Source of the DNA: Nocardia transvalensis NBRC 15921 | GTDB lineage: Bacteria > Actinomycetota > Actinomycetes > Mycobacteriales > Mycobacteriaceae | Assembly: GCF_000308875.1 (NCBI RefSeq) | Contig: NZ_BAGL01000032.1 | Location: forward strand, 98,716-162,715 | DNA length: 64,000 nucleotides | Reading direction: 5' to 3' | Shown: positions 8,781 to 15,733 of the stretch, piece after piece | Numbering within the stretch: the first letter of the stretch is position 1 | Layout: the number at the start of each line of letters is the position of its first letter | Position numbers and translations under genes: made by a program | Notes under the pieces: generated by a model | The model's input: the letters and a program-made list of their open reading frames with translations, nothing else | Databases searched by the model: none | What the model was told of the DNA's origin: nothing

Positions 8781-9482
8781 GTGCCGAGCCGACCCCGGGA
8801 TGCCGACGACCATCCAGCCGCTTCGTCGCCGATCGCGGTCGGCGCCGTCTCCGACGATCCCTCGTGGGGTCCGCCCGAGGTGCGGGAACTGATCGAATTC
8901 GGCACCGCGCGGCTGACCCGGGATCCCGGCGCCGCCGAGGACGCGCTGCGGCGGGCGGTCGCGTCCGGCGGCGCGGTCCTCGCGGACGACCAGATCGCCC
9001 GGCTGCGCTCGATGATCGTCACCGCCGTCTCCGGCCAGCCCGGCCACGACACCGAACTCGTCGCCGCGGCCCTCGCCGCCGCCGCCAGCTGGGAGCACCT
9101 GTCGGTCGCCGACTGCGCGCACCACACCCTGCTCGCCGCTCGCATCCACCGCCGCGCCGGTCGCCACCGCGAGGCCGCCGAACTGTACGGGCGCGCCCTC
9201 CGTCACCGGGAGCTGCCCTACCCGCCTCCCGAAGCCGCGATCCTGCACGAACAGTTCGGGCAGAGCTTGCAGGCCCTGCATCGATACCGCGATGCCGCAA
9301 GGGAATTCGCCATCGGCGCCCGGCTGGTGGCGAACGATCCCGGTTGTCGTGAACTGCACGCCGATTTGCTGTCCTCGGTAGCCGCCGCGGAAAACTCCGC
9401 CCGCCCGGCAGCGGTTCTGCGCCGCGCGCTTCGCGCATCCGTCCGGCAACTCCGCAGGCCGGGGACTTCGCGACTGCCGTAA
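8781..9482 (+). CDS. Hypothetical helical (TPR-like) protein
   Basis: A 233-residue protein read from a GTG. After a disordered head come helical pairs such as VRELIEFGTARLTRDPGAAE, DCAHHTLLAARIHRRAGRH and EAAELYGRALRHRELP. These resemble tetratricopeptide repeats with conserved Ala/Gly/Leu spacing. No signal peptide, membrane helix or catalytic motif is visible. The length, GC-3 pattern and absence of competing frames support it as a real gene, but the start is uncertain and no family is recognised. A protein-protein interaction role is inferred only from fold type. Confidence 0.6.
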   Translation: MPSRPRDADDHPAASSPIAVGAVSDDPSWGPPEVRELIEFGTARLTRDPGAAEDALRRAVASGGAVLADDQIARLRSMIVTAVSGQPGHDTELVAAALAAAASWEHLSVADCAHHTLLAARIHRRAGRHREAAELYGRALRHRELPYPPPEAAILHEQFGQSLQALHRYRDAAREFAIGARLVANDPGCRELHADLLSSVAAAENSARPAAVLRRALRASVRQLRRPGTSRLP

Positions 9483-9561
9483 GCCGCACGGCCACTTCGT
9501 AACCCGGCCCGGTCATCCTGCGATTCCGTTGGCGCGGTGATCATTCGGGTATCCGGTGGTT

Positions 9562-9873
9562 TCAAGCAGGATCGCGGGTGGCGGTGATGATGCTGCTCAG
9601 CACACCCGGATAGCGGCCCTCGATCTCGTCGGCGCGCAGTTCGTGCCGGCGATGGCTGCCCTCGGGAGTGACGCGGACGAGTCCGGCCTCGCGCAGCACC
9701 TTCAGGTGGTGGGACAGGGTGGACATGCTCACCGGAACGTCGAAACCGCCGCAGACCACGCCTCCGGCCTCGGCCAGTTGCCCGATCACGCGGAGGCGAA
9801 TCGGATCGGCGAGCGCGTTGAGGACGGTGGCCAGGTCGACCGAGTCGATCGTCGGGTGGTTCAGCGCTCGCAT
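9562..9873 (-). CDS. ArsR-family transcriptional regulator
   Basis: A 103-residue winged-helix protein. LNALADPIRLRVIGQLAE is the typical first helix pair, MSTLSHHLKVLREAGLVR the recognition helix, and TPEGSHRRHELRADEIE the wing. The metal-binding ELCVC motif of ArsR/SmtB sensors is absent, so it probably senses something other than a thiophilic metal, or acts as a simple repressor. It is divergent from the alpha/beta hydrolase, and the gap contains a 9-bp inverted repeat placed over the hydrolase promoter, so it most likely represses that gene and itself. Confidence 0.88.
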   Translation of the reverse strand: MRALNHPTIDSVDLATVLNALADPIRLRVIGQLAEAGGVVCGGFDVPVSMSTLSHHLKVLREAGLVRVTPEGSHRRHELRADEIEGRYPGVLSSIITATRDPA

Positions 9874-9901
9874 GCCGCCAGGCTAACAGGGATTCGAGAC
9901 T

Positions 9902-9936
9902 TTGACATAGATCGAAATCTGGGTGAGGATTTCGAT
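9902..9936 (+). promoter_or_regulatory. Promoter with overlapping ArsR-type operator palindrome
   Basis: TTGACA at 9902-9907 is a perfect -35 box. ATCGAAATC (9911-9919) and GATTTCGAT (9928-9936) form a perfect 9-bp inverted repeat with an 8-nt centre in the spacer and -10 zone. The site lies between the divergent arsR-like gene and the hydrolase start at 9969. Binding there would block transcription of the hydrolase and probably of the regulator. Confidence 0.6.
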
Positions 9937-9968
9937 GGATGACGAAATCATGCGTGAGGAGTGGTGCG

Positions 9969-10664
9969 ATGACCGGGCTACATGTGCGGGAGTGGGGTCA
10001 GGGGGACCGGGTGGCGCTGCTGGTGCACGGACTGTCGGCGAGTTCGCGCTCGTGGTGGCAGGTCGGGCCCGCGCTGGCGGCGCGGGGTTATCGCGTCCTG
10101 GCGCCGGATCTCGCCGGTCACGGGGACAGCCCGCGCGGGCGATACAGCCGGGAGCGGTGGGCCGACGACCTGCTGTCGGTGGCGCCGGAGCGAGTCGAGC
10201 TGGCCATCGGGCACTCGCTCGGCGGTGTGCTGCTGGCCATGATCGTCGAGCGGCTGCGCCCGCAGCGCGCGGTCTACGAGGACCCGGCGTGGTATCCGGA
10301 CAGCGCGGACGGGTACGGCGCGGTGCAACCGGCGATCAGGGCGATGAAGGACTGGGGCGCGGCGGAGATCCGGGCGGCGTCGCCGAGGTGGAGTGATGAG
10401 GCGGTACGGGTCCGGCTCGACGAACTGGCTCGCTGGGATCCCGACACCACGCGCATGGAGTACCTCGAAACCGCCTATGCCCCAGTGTTTCCCCTCGTTC
10501 CGTCGCTGGTTCTGCGGGCGGATCCGAGTGTGCTGATTCCCGATGATCGGGCCGAGGACTACCGGACGGCCGGTTTCGAGATTCGCAGCGTGCCGAAGAC
10601 CGGCCACCATGTGCACGCCGACGATTTCGACGGGTTCATCACCGGACTGGACGGATGGTTGTGA
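9969..10664 (+). CDS. Alpha/beta hydrolase
   Basis: A ~231-residue serine hydrolase. [14 protein letters not shown] supplies the oxyanion HG loop and GHSLGG the nucleophile elbow (Ser in [12 protein letters not shown]). The late acid and His fall in a region ending [16 protein letters not shown]. The start at 9969 ([12 protein letters not shown]) is preferred over the in-frame 9939 because GAGGAG lies 6-10 nt upstream. Substrate unknown; esterase, lipase or haloperoxidase-like members share this fold. It is probably controlled by the divergent ArsR-type regulator. Confidence 0.85.
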   Translation: MTGLHVREWGQGDRVALLVHGLSASSRSWWQVGPALAARGYRVLAPDLAGHGDSPRGRYSRERWADDLLSVAPERVELAIGHSLGGVLLAMIVERLRPQRAVYEDPAWYPDSADGYGAVQPAIRAMKDWGAAEIRAASPRWSDEAVRVRLDELARWDPDTTRMEYLETAYAPVFPLVPSLVLRADPSVLIPDDRAEDYRTAGFEIRSVPKTGHHVHADDFDGFITGLDGWL

Positions 10665-10725
10665 CGCCCGCCTACCCACGCCGGGTGACGGGCGGTCGCC
10701 GACTCGCCCAGTAAGCTCGGCATTC

Positions 10726-11367
10726 GTGCAAGAAACAGGTCGGCGCAAACTGGGTGTGATGGGTGGGACCTTCGATCCCGTCCATCACGGGCATCTGGTT
10801 GCCGCCAGCGAGGTCGCGCATCGCTTCGACCTCGACGAAGTCATATTCGTACCGACGGGCCAGCCGTGGCAGAAGGCCGACAAACAGGTCAGCCCGGCCG
10901 AGGACCGATATTTGATGACCGTCATCGCGACCGCGTCCAATCCGCGGTTCTCGGTCAGCCGGGCCGACGTCGATCGGGCCAAGGTCACCTACACCGTCGA
11001 CACCCTGCGTGACCTGCAGTCCCAGCATCCCGACGCCGACCTGTACTTCATCACGGGTGCGGACGCGCTGGCCAGCATCCTCACGTGGCAGGATTGGGCG
11101 GAACTGTTCGAGCTGGCGAAATTCGTCGGGGTGAGCCGTCCGGGGTACGAACTGAACATCGACCACCTCGCCGAGCACCTGCGCGATATGCCGGCCGACG
11201 CGGTCACCGTCATCGAGATCCCCGCCCTGGCGATCTCGTCGAGCGAATGCCGTCGCCGCGCCGCCGAAGGGCGGCCGGTGTGGTATCTCGTCCCGGACGG
11301 GGTCGTGCAGTACATATCGAAGCGGCATTTGTACGTGCCGGGAGGGAACGGGAAGGTGGCCCAGTGA
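10726..11367 (+). CDS. nadD: Nicotinate-nucleotide adenylyltransferase
   Basis: A 213-residue nucleotidyltransferase that joins ATP to nicotinate mononucleotide in NAD synthesis. It begins with the class motif [15 protein letters not shown] (the GxFDPxHxGH signature) and ends with the ISSSECRRR (SSTxxR-like) phosphate-binding motif. VPTGQPWQK and [14 protein letters not shown] are also typical. The GTG start at 10726 gives the normal family length and removes an unrelated upstream extension. It is the first gene of an operon with GTGA overlaps into rsfS, gpgP and beyond, the same order as in mycobacteria (Rv2421c onward). Confidence 0.95.
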   Translation: MQETGRRKLGVMGGTFDPVHHGHLVAASEVAHRFDLDEVIFVPTGQPWQKADKQVSPAEDRYLMTVIATASNPRFSVSRADVDRAKVTYTVDTLRDLQSQHPDADLYFITGADALASILTWQDWAELFELAKFVGVSRPGYELNIDHLAEHLRDMPADAVTVIEIPALAISSSECRRRAAEGRPVWYLVPDGVVQYISKRHLYVPGGNGKVAQ

Positions 11368-11759
11368 CAGCTACTGTCGAAGCGGTCGAGATGGCGCGGA
11401 TCGCCGCGCGCGCGGCCGACGAGAAGCTGGCCTCCGACGTGGTGGTGCTCGACGTCTCCGATCAGTTGGTCATCACCGACTGTTTCGTGATCGCGTCCGC
11501 GCCGAACGAGCGGCAGGTCAACGCGATCGTCGACAACGTCGAGGAGCAACTGCGCCTGGCCGGGCACAAGCCGGTGCGGCGCGAGGGTACCCGCGAGGGG
11601 CGGTGGGTGCTGCTGGACTACGTCGAGGTCGTGGTGCACATCCAGCACGCCGACGAGCGCGATTTCTATGGCCTGGAACGGCTTTGGAAGGACTGCCCGC
11701 AGGTTCCGGTGGACGGGATCGGGGGTCCGCGCGACACCGACGCCGAGGCCGCCGAGTGA
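11364..11759 (+). CDS. rsfS: Ribosome silencing factor
   Basis: A 131-residue RsfS/YbeB/Iojap protein that binds ribosomal protein L14 and blocks subunit joining in starvation. Diagnostic stretches are [34 protein letters not shown], then [19 protein letters not shown] and [14 protein letters not shown]. Its GTG start overlaps the nadD stop by 4 bp and its stop overlaps the next gene in the same way, so expression is translationally coupled. Confidence 0.95.
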   Translation: MTATVEAVEMARIAARAADEKLASDVVVLDVSDQLVITDCFVIASAPNERQVNAIVDNVEEQLRLAGHKPVRREGTREGRWVLLDYVEVVVHIQHADERDFYGLERLWKDCPQVPVDGIGGPRDTDAEAAE

Positions 11760-12457
11760 GCCTGGGATCCGCCCTGGACGACGTCGAGGACGCCAGGTAC
11801 GACAAGCACGCCGGAGTACGCCGCCTGATCCTGCTGCGGCACGGTCAGACCGAATGGAACGCCTCCGATCGTATGCAGGGGCAGACCGATACCGAGCTGA
11901 GCGAACTGGGCCGTCGTCAGGCCAAGGACGCCGCCCGGGAACTGGCCGGCCACGAGGCCATCGCCCTCATCTCCTCGGACCTGCGGCGGGCCTACGACAC
12001 CGCGGTCGCGCTGGCGGACCACAGCGGCATCGACGTCGTGCTCGATCGGCGGCTGCGCGAGACCAGTCTCGGCGACTGGGAGGGCCTCACCCACATCGAG
12101 GTGGACGAGCAATATCCGGGCGCACGCCAGACCTGGCGGCTGAACGCCGACTTCACTCCGCCCGGCGGGGAGAGCAAACTCGAGGTTGGCGCGCGGGCGC
12201 TTCCGGTAGTGCGTGAGCTGTTCGCCGCGCGCACCGACTGGCCCGGTCGTACCATCATCCTCGTCGCGCACGGCGGGTTGATCGCGGCACTGACCGCTGC
12301 GCTGCTCGAGTTGCCCCAGAAGAACTGGCCCGTCCTCGGCGGGCTGGCCAATACGAGCTGGGTGCAACTGAGCAGCCACGGTCCGAGCATCGAGCAGCCC
12401 GGGTGGCGACTGGATGTGTGGAACGCGGCGGCAAAGGTAGCACCTGATGTCCTCTGA
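11756..12457 (+). CDS. gpgP: Histidine phosphatase, GpgP-type glucosyl-3-phosphoglycerate phosphatase
   Basis: A 233-residue phosphoglycerate-mutase-superfamily enzyme. The catalytic histidine is in LLRHGQTEWN, the second conserved His in VAHGG, with DLRRAYDTA and LRETSLGDWEG between them. Its position directly after rsfS and before an OctT-like gene matches Rv2419c, the phosphatase that makes glucosylglycerate for methylglucose lipopolysaccharide. The specific assignment therefore rests on synteny; a generic phosphatase would look the same by motif. The GTG start overlaps the rsfS stop (GTGA). Confidence 0.85.
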   Translation: MSLGSALDDVEDARYDKHAGVRRLILLRHGQTEWNASDRMQGQTDTELSELGRRQAKDAARELAGHEAIALISSDLRRAYDTAVALADHSGIDVVLDRRLRETSLGDWEGLTHIEVDEQYPGARQTWRLNADFTPPGGESKLEVGARALPVVRELFAARTDWPGRTIILVAHGGLIAALTAALLELPQKNWPVLGGLANTSWVQLSSHGPSIEQPGWRLDVWNAAAKVAPDVL

Positions 12458-13589
12458 AAAGTCCTCCGACGACCGGGACGAACCGGTCCGGCAGGTATCC
12501 GACGAACTGCTGCGCAAGGCGTCCGAGGGGCCCGTGCGGCGCCTACCGGACGCCCTGTTCGGCGGCCCGGCCCCCGAACCCGCTGAGCGGGAATCGGAGC
12601 CGGAGTTCGAGCGCGGCGGCGCCGTGCCCGACGAGTTGTTCCGCAGGGAATCCGATTCCCGCGTACGGCACCTCCCGGACGTCCTGTTCGGCGGCCCGGC
12701 CACCCCGCCGGAACCCGCTGCGCCGCAGGAGAGTGCGGCGGTCGAGGCCGGCGACGAGCAGGTGGCGGCGGAGACGGCCGAGGCCGCGGTCTCGGACGAC
12801 GCGGAGAGCGCGGCGGCCGACGAAGGCGCGGCCTCCGACGAGACCGCGGTGGCAGAAGCGGCGAGCGCCTCCGAGACGGAGCCCGCTGAGACCTCGGAAT
12901 CGGTTGTGTCGCAGGAGACTGCCGCCGACGAGACCGATGCCGCGACGACCGACACGGAGGTTCCTGCCGAGTCGGCTGCGCCCGAGACGGATGCGCCGGA
13001 AGCCGCGGCCTCCGGCGAGGCCGAAGCGGCGTCCACAGCGGAGGCTGCGACGGGCGGCGCGGAGACGGACGCGGACTTCGCTGAGCAGGCGACGGCATCC
13101 GATGAGTCGACAGCGGATGTTCCCACTGACGCGAATGTGGCCCCCGCTGCCCAGGAAAGTGCTTCCGTCGCGGGCGATCAGGCTGCGGAGGCCGAGGCGA
13201 AGGACTCCGAAACCGGTACCGCGGCTGATGCCGCAGTCGCCGAGCAGCCTGCGGCTGAGACGGTTGCGGCGCAAGACAGCGCGGACGGGGTCAGCCCTGC
13301 CGAAGTGCCTTCGGAGAGCGTGGTTTCAGCGGACGCGGACGAGAGCGCCGGGGATAGGCAGCCGGACGCCACCGAGTCGGCAGCCTCTTCCGGCGAGACG
13401 GAGGCCGATGCTGTTTCCGCTGCCTCCGATGCGGCTGTGCCGGAGGATGCCCCCGTCGCCGAGCAGGCCGAGACCGTTCAGCCGGAGGCTCCGGCTGCGA
13501 GTTCCGCTCCGGCTACCGACGATTCCGGTTCCGGCGGCGGACGTTTCCGCCGTGCGGTGAAGCGCTTGTTCGGAGGACGTGCCACGTGA
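12447..13589 (+). CDS. Ala/Glu-rich low-complexity protein with an internal duplication
   Basis: A 380-residue acidic protein overlapping gpgP by 11 bp. Near the N-terminus a ~30-residue unit is duplicated: [20 protein letters not shown] is followed ~35 residues later by [20 protein letters not shown], each leading into FGGPA. A ~270-residue run of Ala, Glu, Ser, Asp and Thr with no predicted fold follows. A short basic amphipathic tail ([16 protein letters not shown]) could contact membrane, nucleic acid or a partner. Coupling to octT by GTGA suggests a role linked to this operon, but no function is recognised. I recall no counterpart between Rv2419c and Rv2418c in M. tuberculosis. Confidence 0.7.
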   Translation: MSSEKSSDDRDEPVRQVSDELLRKASEGPVRRLPDALFGGPAPEPAERESEPEFERGGAVPDELFRRESDSRVRHLPDVLFGGPATPPEPAAPQESAAVEAGDEQVAAETAEAAVSDDAESAAADEGAASDETAVAEAASASETEPAETSESVVSQETAADETDAATTDTEVPAESAAPETDAPEAAASGEAEAASTAEAATGGAETDADFAEQATASDESTADVPTDANVAPAAQESASVAGDQAAEAEAKDSETGTAADAAVAEQPAAETVAAQDSADGVSPAEVPSESVVSADADESAGDRQPDATESAASSGETEADAVSAASDAAVPEDAPVAEQAETVQPEAPAASSAPATDDSGSGGGRFRRAVKRLFGGRAT

Positions 13590-14842
13590 CCTCATCCGGC
13601 CCTGTCGACTCCGCTGCCGGCGGTCGGCCCACGACCGAGCCCGCTGCGGCCCCCACCGCATCGGCCGCCGGTCCGCGGACGTCGCCAGAGGCCGGAGCCG
13701 ATCCGATAGGCACAGCCGAGTCGCCAGCCCCAGCGGAGTCGCCCGGCACGGCCGATTCGTCTGGCACGGCGGAGTTGTCCGGCGCGGCGGAGTTGCGCAG
13801 TGCGGCGGAGTTGCCTGGCACGGCCGATTCGTCTGGCACGGCGGAGTTGTCTGGCCCGGCGGAGTTGCGCAGTGCGGCGGAGTTGCCTGGCACGGCCGAG
13901 TCGCCCAGCGCGGAGTTGCCCGGCGCAGCGGAGTTGCCCGGCAAAGGGGAGTCGTCTGGCGCAGCGGAGTTGCCCGGCGCGGCCGAGTTGCCTGGCGCAG
14001 CGGAGTTGCCCGGCGCGGCCGAGTTGCCCGGCGCGGCCGAGTTGCCTGGTACAGCGGGGTCGCCCGGTGTAGGGGAGGCCGACGGCGTGGAGGGTGGGAC
14101 GTTGGGGGCAGGCGGTAAGGCTCGGCCTGTTCTGCTGGTGGTTGCGGACTCGTTGGCCTACTTCGGGCCCAAGGGTGGGTTGCCCAGTGATGATCCTCGG
14201 ATCTGGCCCAATCTTGTGGGGGCCGAGCTGGATTGGGATGTCGAGTTGATCGGGCGGATCGGCTGGACGTGTCGCGATGCTTACTGGGCGCTGATCGGGG
14301 ACCCGCGGGTGTGGGCGGCGGTGCCGCGTGCGGGGGCGGTCGTCTTCGCCACCGGCGGTATGGATTCGCTGCCGTCGCCGCTGCCGACCGCGCTGCGCGA
14401 GCAGATCCGCTACCTCCGGCCGCCCACGCTGCGGCGGTGGGTGCGCAACGGCTACCAGTGGTTGCAGCCGCGGCTGTCGCATCTGGGCAGGCCGGTGGCG
14501 CTGCCGCCGAAGGTGAGCGTCGATTACCTGGAACAGTCGCGACATGCGCTGGCCCAGTTGCGCCCCGAGCTGCCGATGATCGGTGTCCTGCCGTCGGTGC
14601 ACGACTGCGAGGCATACGGTCGCGTCCACGCCGGCCGCGAGCCCGCGGTCCGCGCGCTGCGCGAGTGGTCCGCGAAAACCGCTGTGCCCCTGGTGGATCT
14701 GGCCGATGCGGTACGCGACAACATCTTCTCCGGCGACGCCAATCCGGACGGCATCCACTGGGGCTGGGAAGGTCACACCGCCGTCGCCCGGGCCATGGTG
14801 AAGGTGCTGGCGGAAGTCCGTGCCCCCGAGGGCGGTTCATGA
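13586..14842 (+). CDS. octT: SGNH-type diglucosylglycerate octanoyltransferase-like protein with long repetitive N-terminus
   Basis: The C-terminal ~245 residues form an SGNH-hydrolase-like domain. [17 protein letters not shown] carries the block-I Ser (ADS in place of GDS), [11 protein letters not shown] a Gly, [11 protein letters not shown] replaces block III, and [10 protein letters not shown] is the terminal D-x-x-H pair. Sequence and position match Rv2418c (OctT), which octanoylates diglucosylglycerate during methylglucose-lipopolysaccharide synthesis. Unlike that protein, ~165 residues precede the domain, made of [12 protein letters not shown] repeats encoded by a 15-bp minisatellite. 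The GTG start overlaps the preceding stop (GTGA). The repeats look like a flexible tether. Confidence 0.82.
   Translation: MTSSGPVDSAAGGRPTTEPAAAPTASAAGPRTSPEAGADPIGTAESPAPAESPGTADSSGTAELSGAAELRSAAELPGTADSSGTAELSGPAELRSAAELPGTAESPSAELPGAAELPGKGESSGAAELPGAAELPGAAELPGAAELPGAAELPGTAGSPGVGEADGVEGGTLGAGGKARPVLLVVADSLAYFGPKGGLPSDDPRIWPNLVGAELDWDVELIGRIGWTCRDAYWALIGDPRVWAAVPRAGAVVFATGGMDSLPSPLPTALREQIRYLRPPTLRRWVRNGYQWLQPRLSHLGRPVALPPKVSVDYLEQSRHALAQLRPELPMIGVLPSVHDCEAYGRVHAGREPAVRALREWSAKTAVPLVDLADAVRDNIFSGDANPDGIHWGWEGHTAVARAMVKVLAEVRAPEGGS
13730..14060 (+). repeat. 15-bp coding minisatellite in octT
   Basis: Tandem copies of a unit close to GCGGAGTTGCCCGGC, with variants GCCGAGTTGCCTGGC and GCGGAGTCGTCTGGC, run through the octT 5' region. 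They encode ELPGA-like pentapeptides. A longer block ([17 protein letters not shown]) is itself duplicated. The unit is a multiple of three, so copy-number change keeps the frame. Confidence 0.85.
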
Positions 14843-14883
14843 GCGGAAACCCCGCCTCGGTTCGGCGAGGGGGTGGATGACCG

Positions 14884-15726
14884 GTGGCCGTCGTCGTGGT
14901 GACCGACTCCGCCGCTGGCCTGCCCGCCGAACTCGTCGAGGAACTGGGCGTCGTCGTGGTGCCGCTGCACGTGCTTGTCGATGATCGGGCGCTTCGCGAA
15001 GGGGTCGACGACGAGCCGATCGACTACGCGTCCTCGACGGTGACGACCTCGGCCGCCTCGCCGGGCGAGCTGTGCGCCGCCTACGAGCGGGCGCTGGCGC
15101 TCAGCGGCGGTGACGGTGTTGTGGCCGTTCATATTTCGCGTCAGCTGTCGGCGACCTGGGAGGCCGGCCGGCAGGCGATCCGCGATATGGACGCCGCGGA
15201 CAAGGTCCGGCTGGTCGACTCGCTCAGCGCCGGCCTCGGCACGGGCCTGCCGGTGCTGGCGGCGGCGCGGCGAGCCCGCGAGGGCGCCGCGCTGGAGGTC
15301 GTCTACGACGCGGCCGCGTCGGCGGCGGGCCGCGGCCGGGCGTTCATCGTGGTCAACCGCACAGAACAGCTTCGCCGTGGCGGCCGCCTGAGTTCCGCCG
15401 CCGCCTTCTTCGGCACCGAACTCGTCACCAAACCCATCCTGCAGATGGTCGACGGCCGACTCGAACTCCGCGAGAAGGCACGTACCCGCTCCAAGGCCTT
15501 CGCGAAACTCGTCGCCGCCGCGGTGGACGCCGCGGGCGAGGACGGCGCCACCGTAGCCGTCCAGCACCTCGGCGCGTCCGACGCCGCCACCACCATCACC
15601 GCCCAGCTGACCGACCTCATCCCCGGCATCCGCGAATTGGTCACCGCGGAATTCGGCCCCACCCTCGCCGTCCACCTGGGTCCCGGCGCGGTAGGCGTCC
15701 TGGTGGTCCCCGGCGGCTGCGGCTGA
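14884..15726 (+). CDS. DegV-family fatty-acid-binding protein
   Basis: A 280-residue DegV (FakB-like) protein. It starts with VAVVVVTDSAAGLPAEL and LGVVVVPLHVLVDD, and continues with TVTTSAASPGELCAAYERAL and VVAVHISRQLSATWEAG. The S-x-x-L..TS and HIS..S elements bind the fatty-acid carboxylate, and the C-terminal half has EQLRRGGRLS. Such proteins present acyl chains to a kinase or carry fatty acids; no FakA-like kinase is visible nearby. The position after octT matches Rv2417c, making it the likely last gene of the nadD operon. Confidence 0.9.
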   Translation: MAVVVVTDSAAGLPAELVEELGVVVVPLHVLVDDRALREGVDDEPIDYASSTVTTSAASPGELCAAYERALALSGGDGVVAVHISRQLSATWEAGRQAIRDMDAADKVRLVDSLSAGLGTGLPVLAAARRAREGAALEVVYDAAASAAGRGRAFIVVNRTEQLRRGGRLSSAAAFFGTELVTKPILQMVDGRLELREKARTRSKAFAKLVAAAVDAAGEDGATVAVQHLGASDAATTITAQLTDLIPGIRELVTAEFGPTLAVHLGPGAVGVLVVPGGCG

Positions 15727-15733
15727 ACCGGCG

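Noticed and set aside
13326..14840. Two long minus-strand frames opposite octT rich in ATP/RRAT or GRAGQLR repeats
   Set aside because: They are the complement of the 15-bp minisatellite, which stays open in several frames; the plus frame alone carries an SGNH domain.
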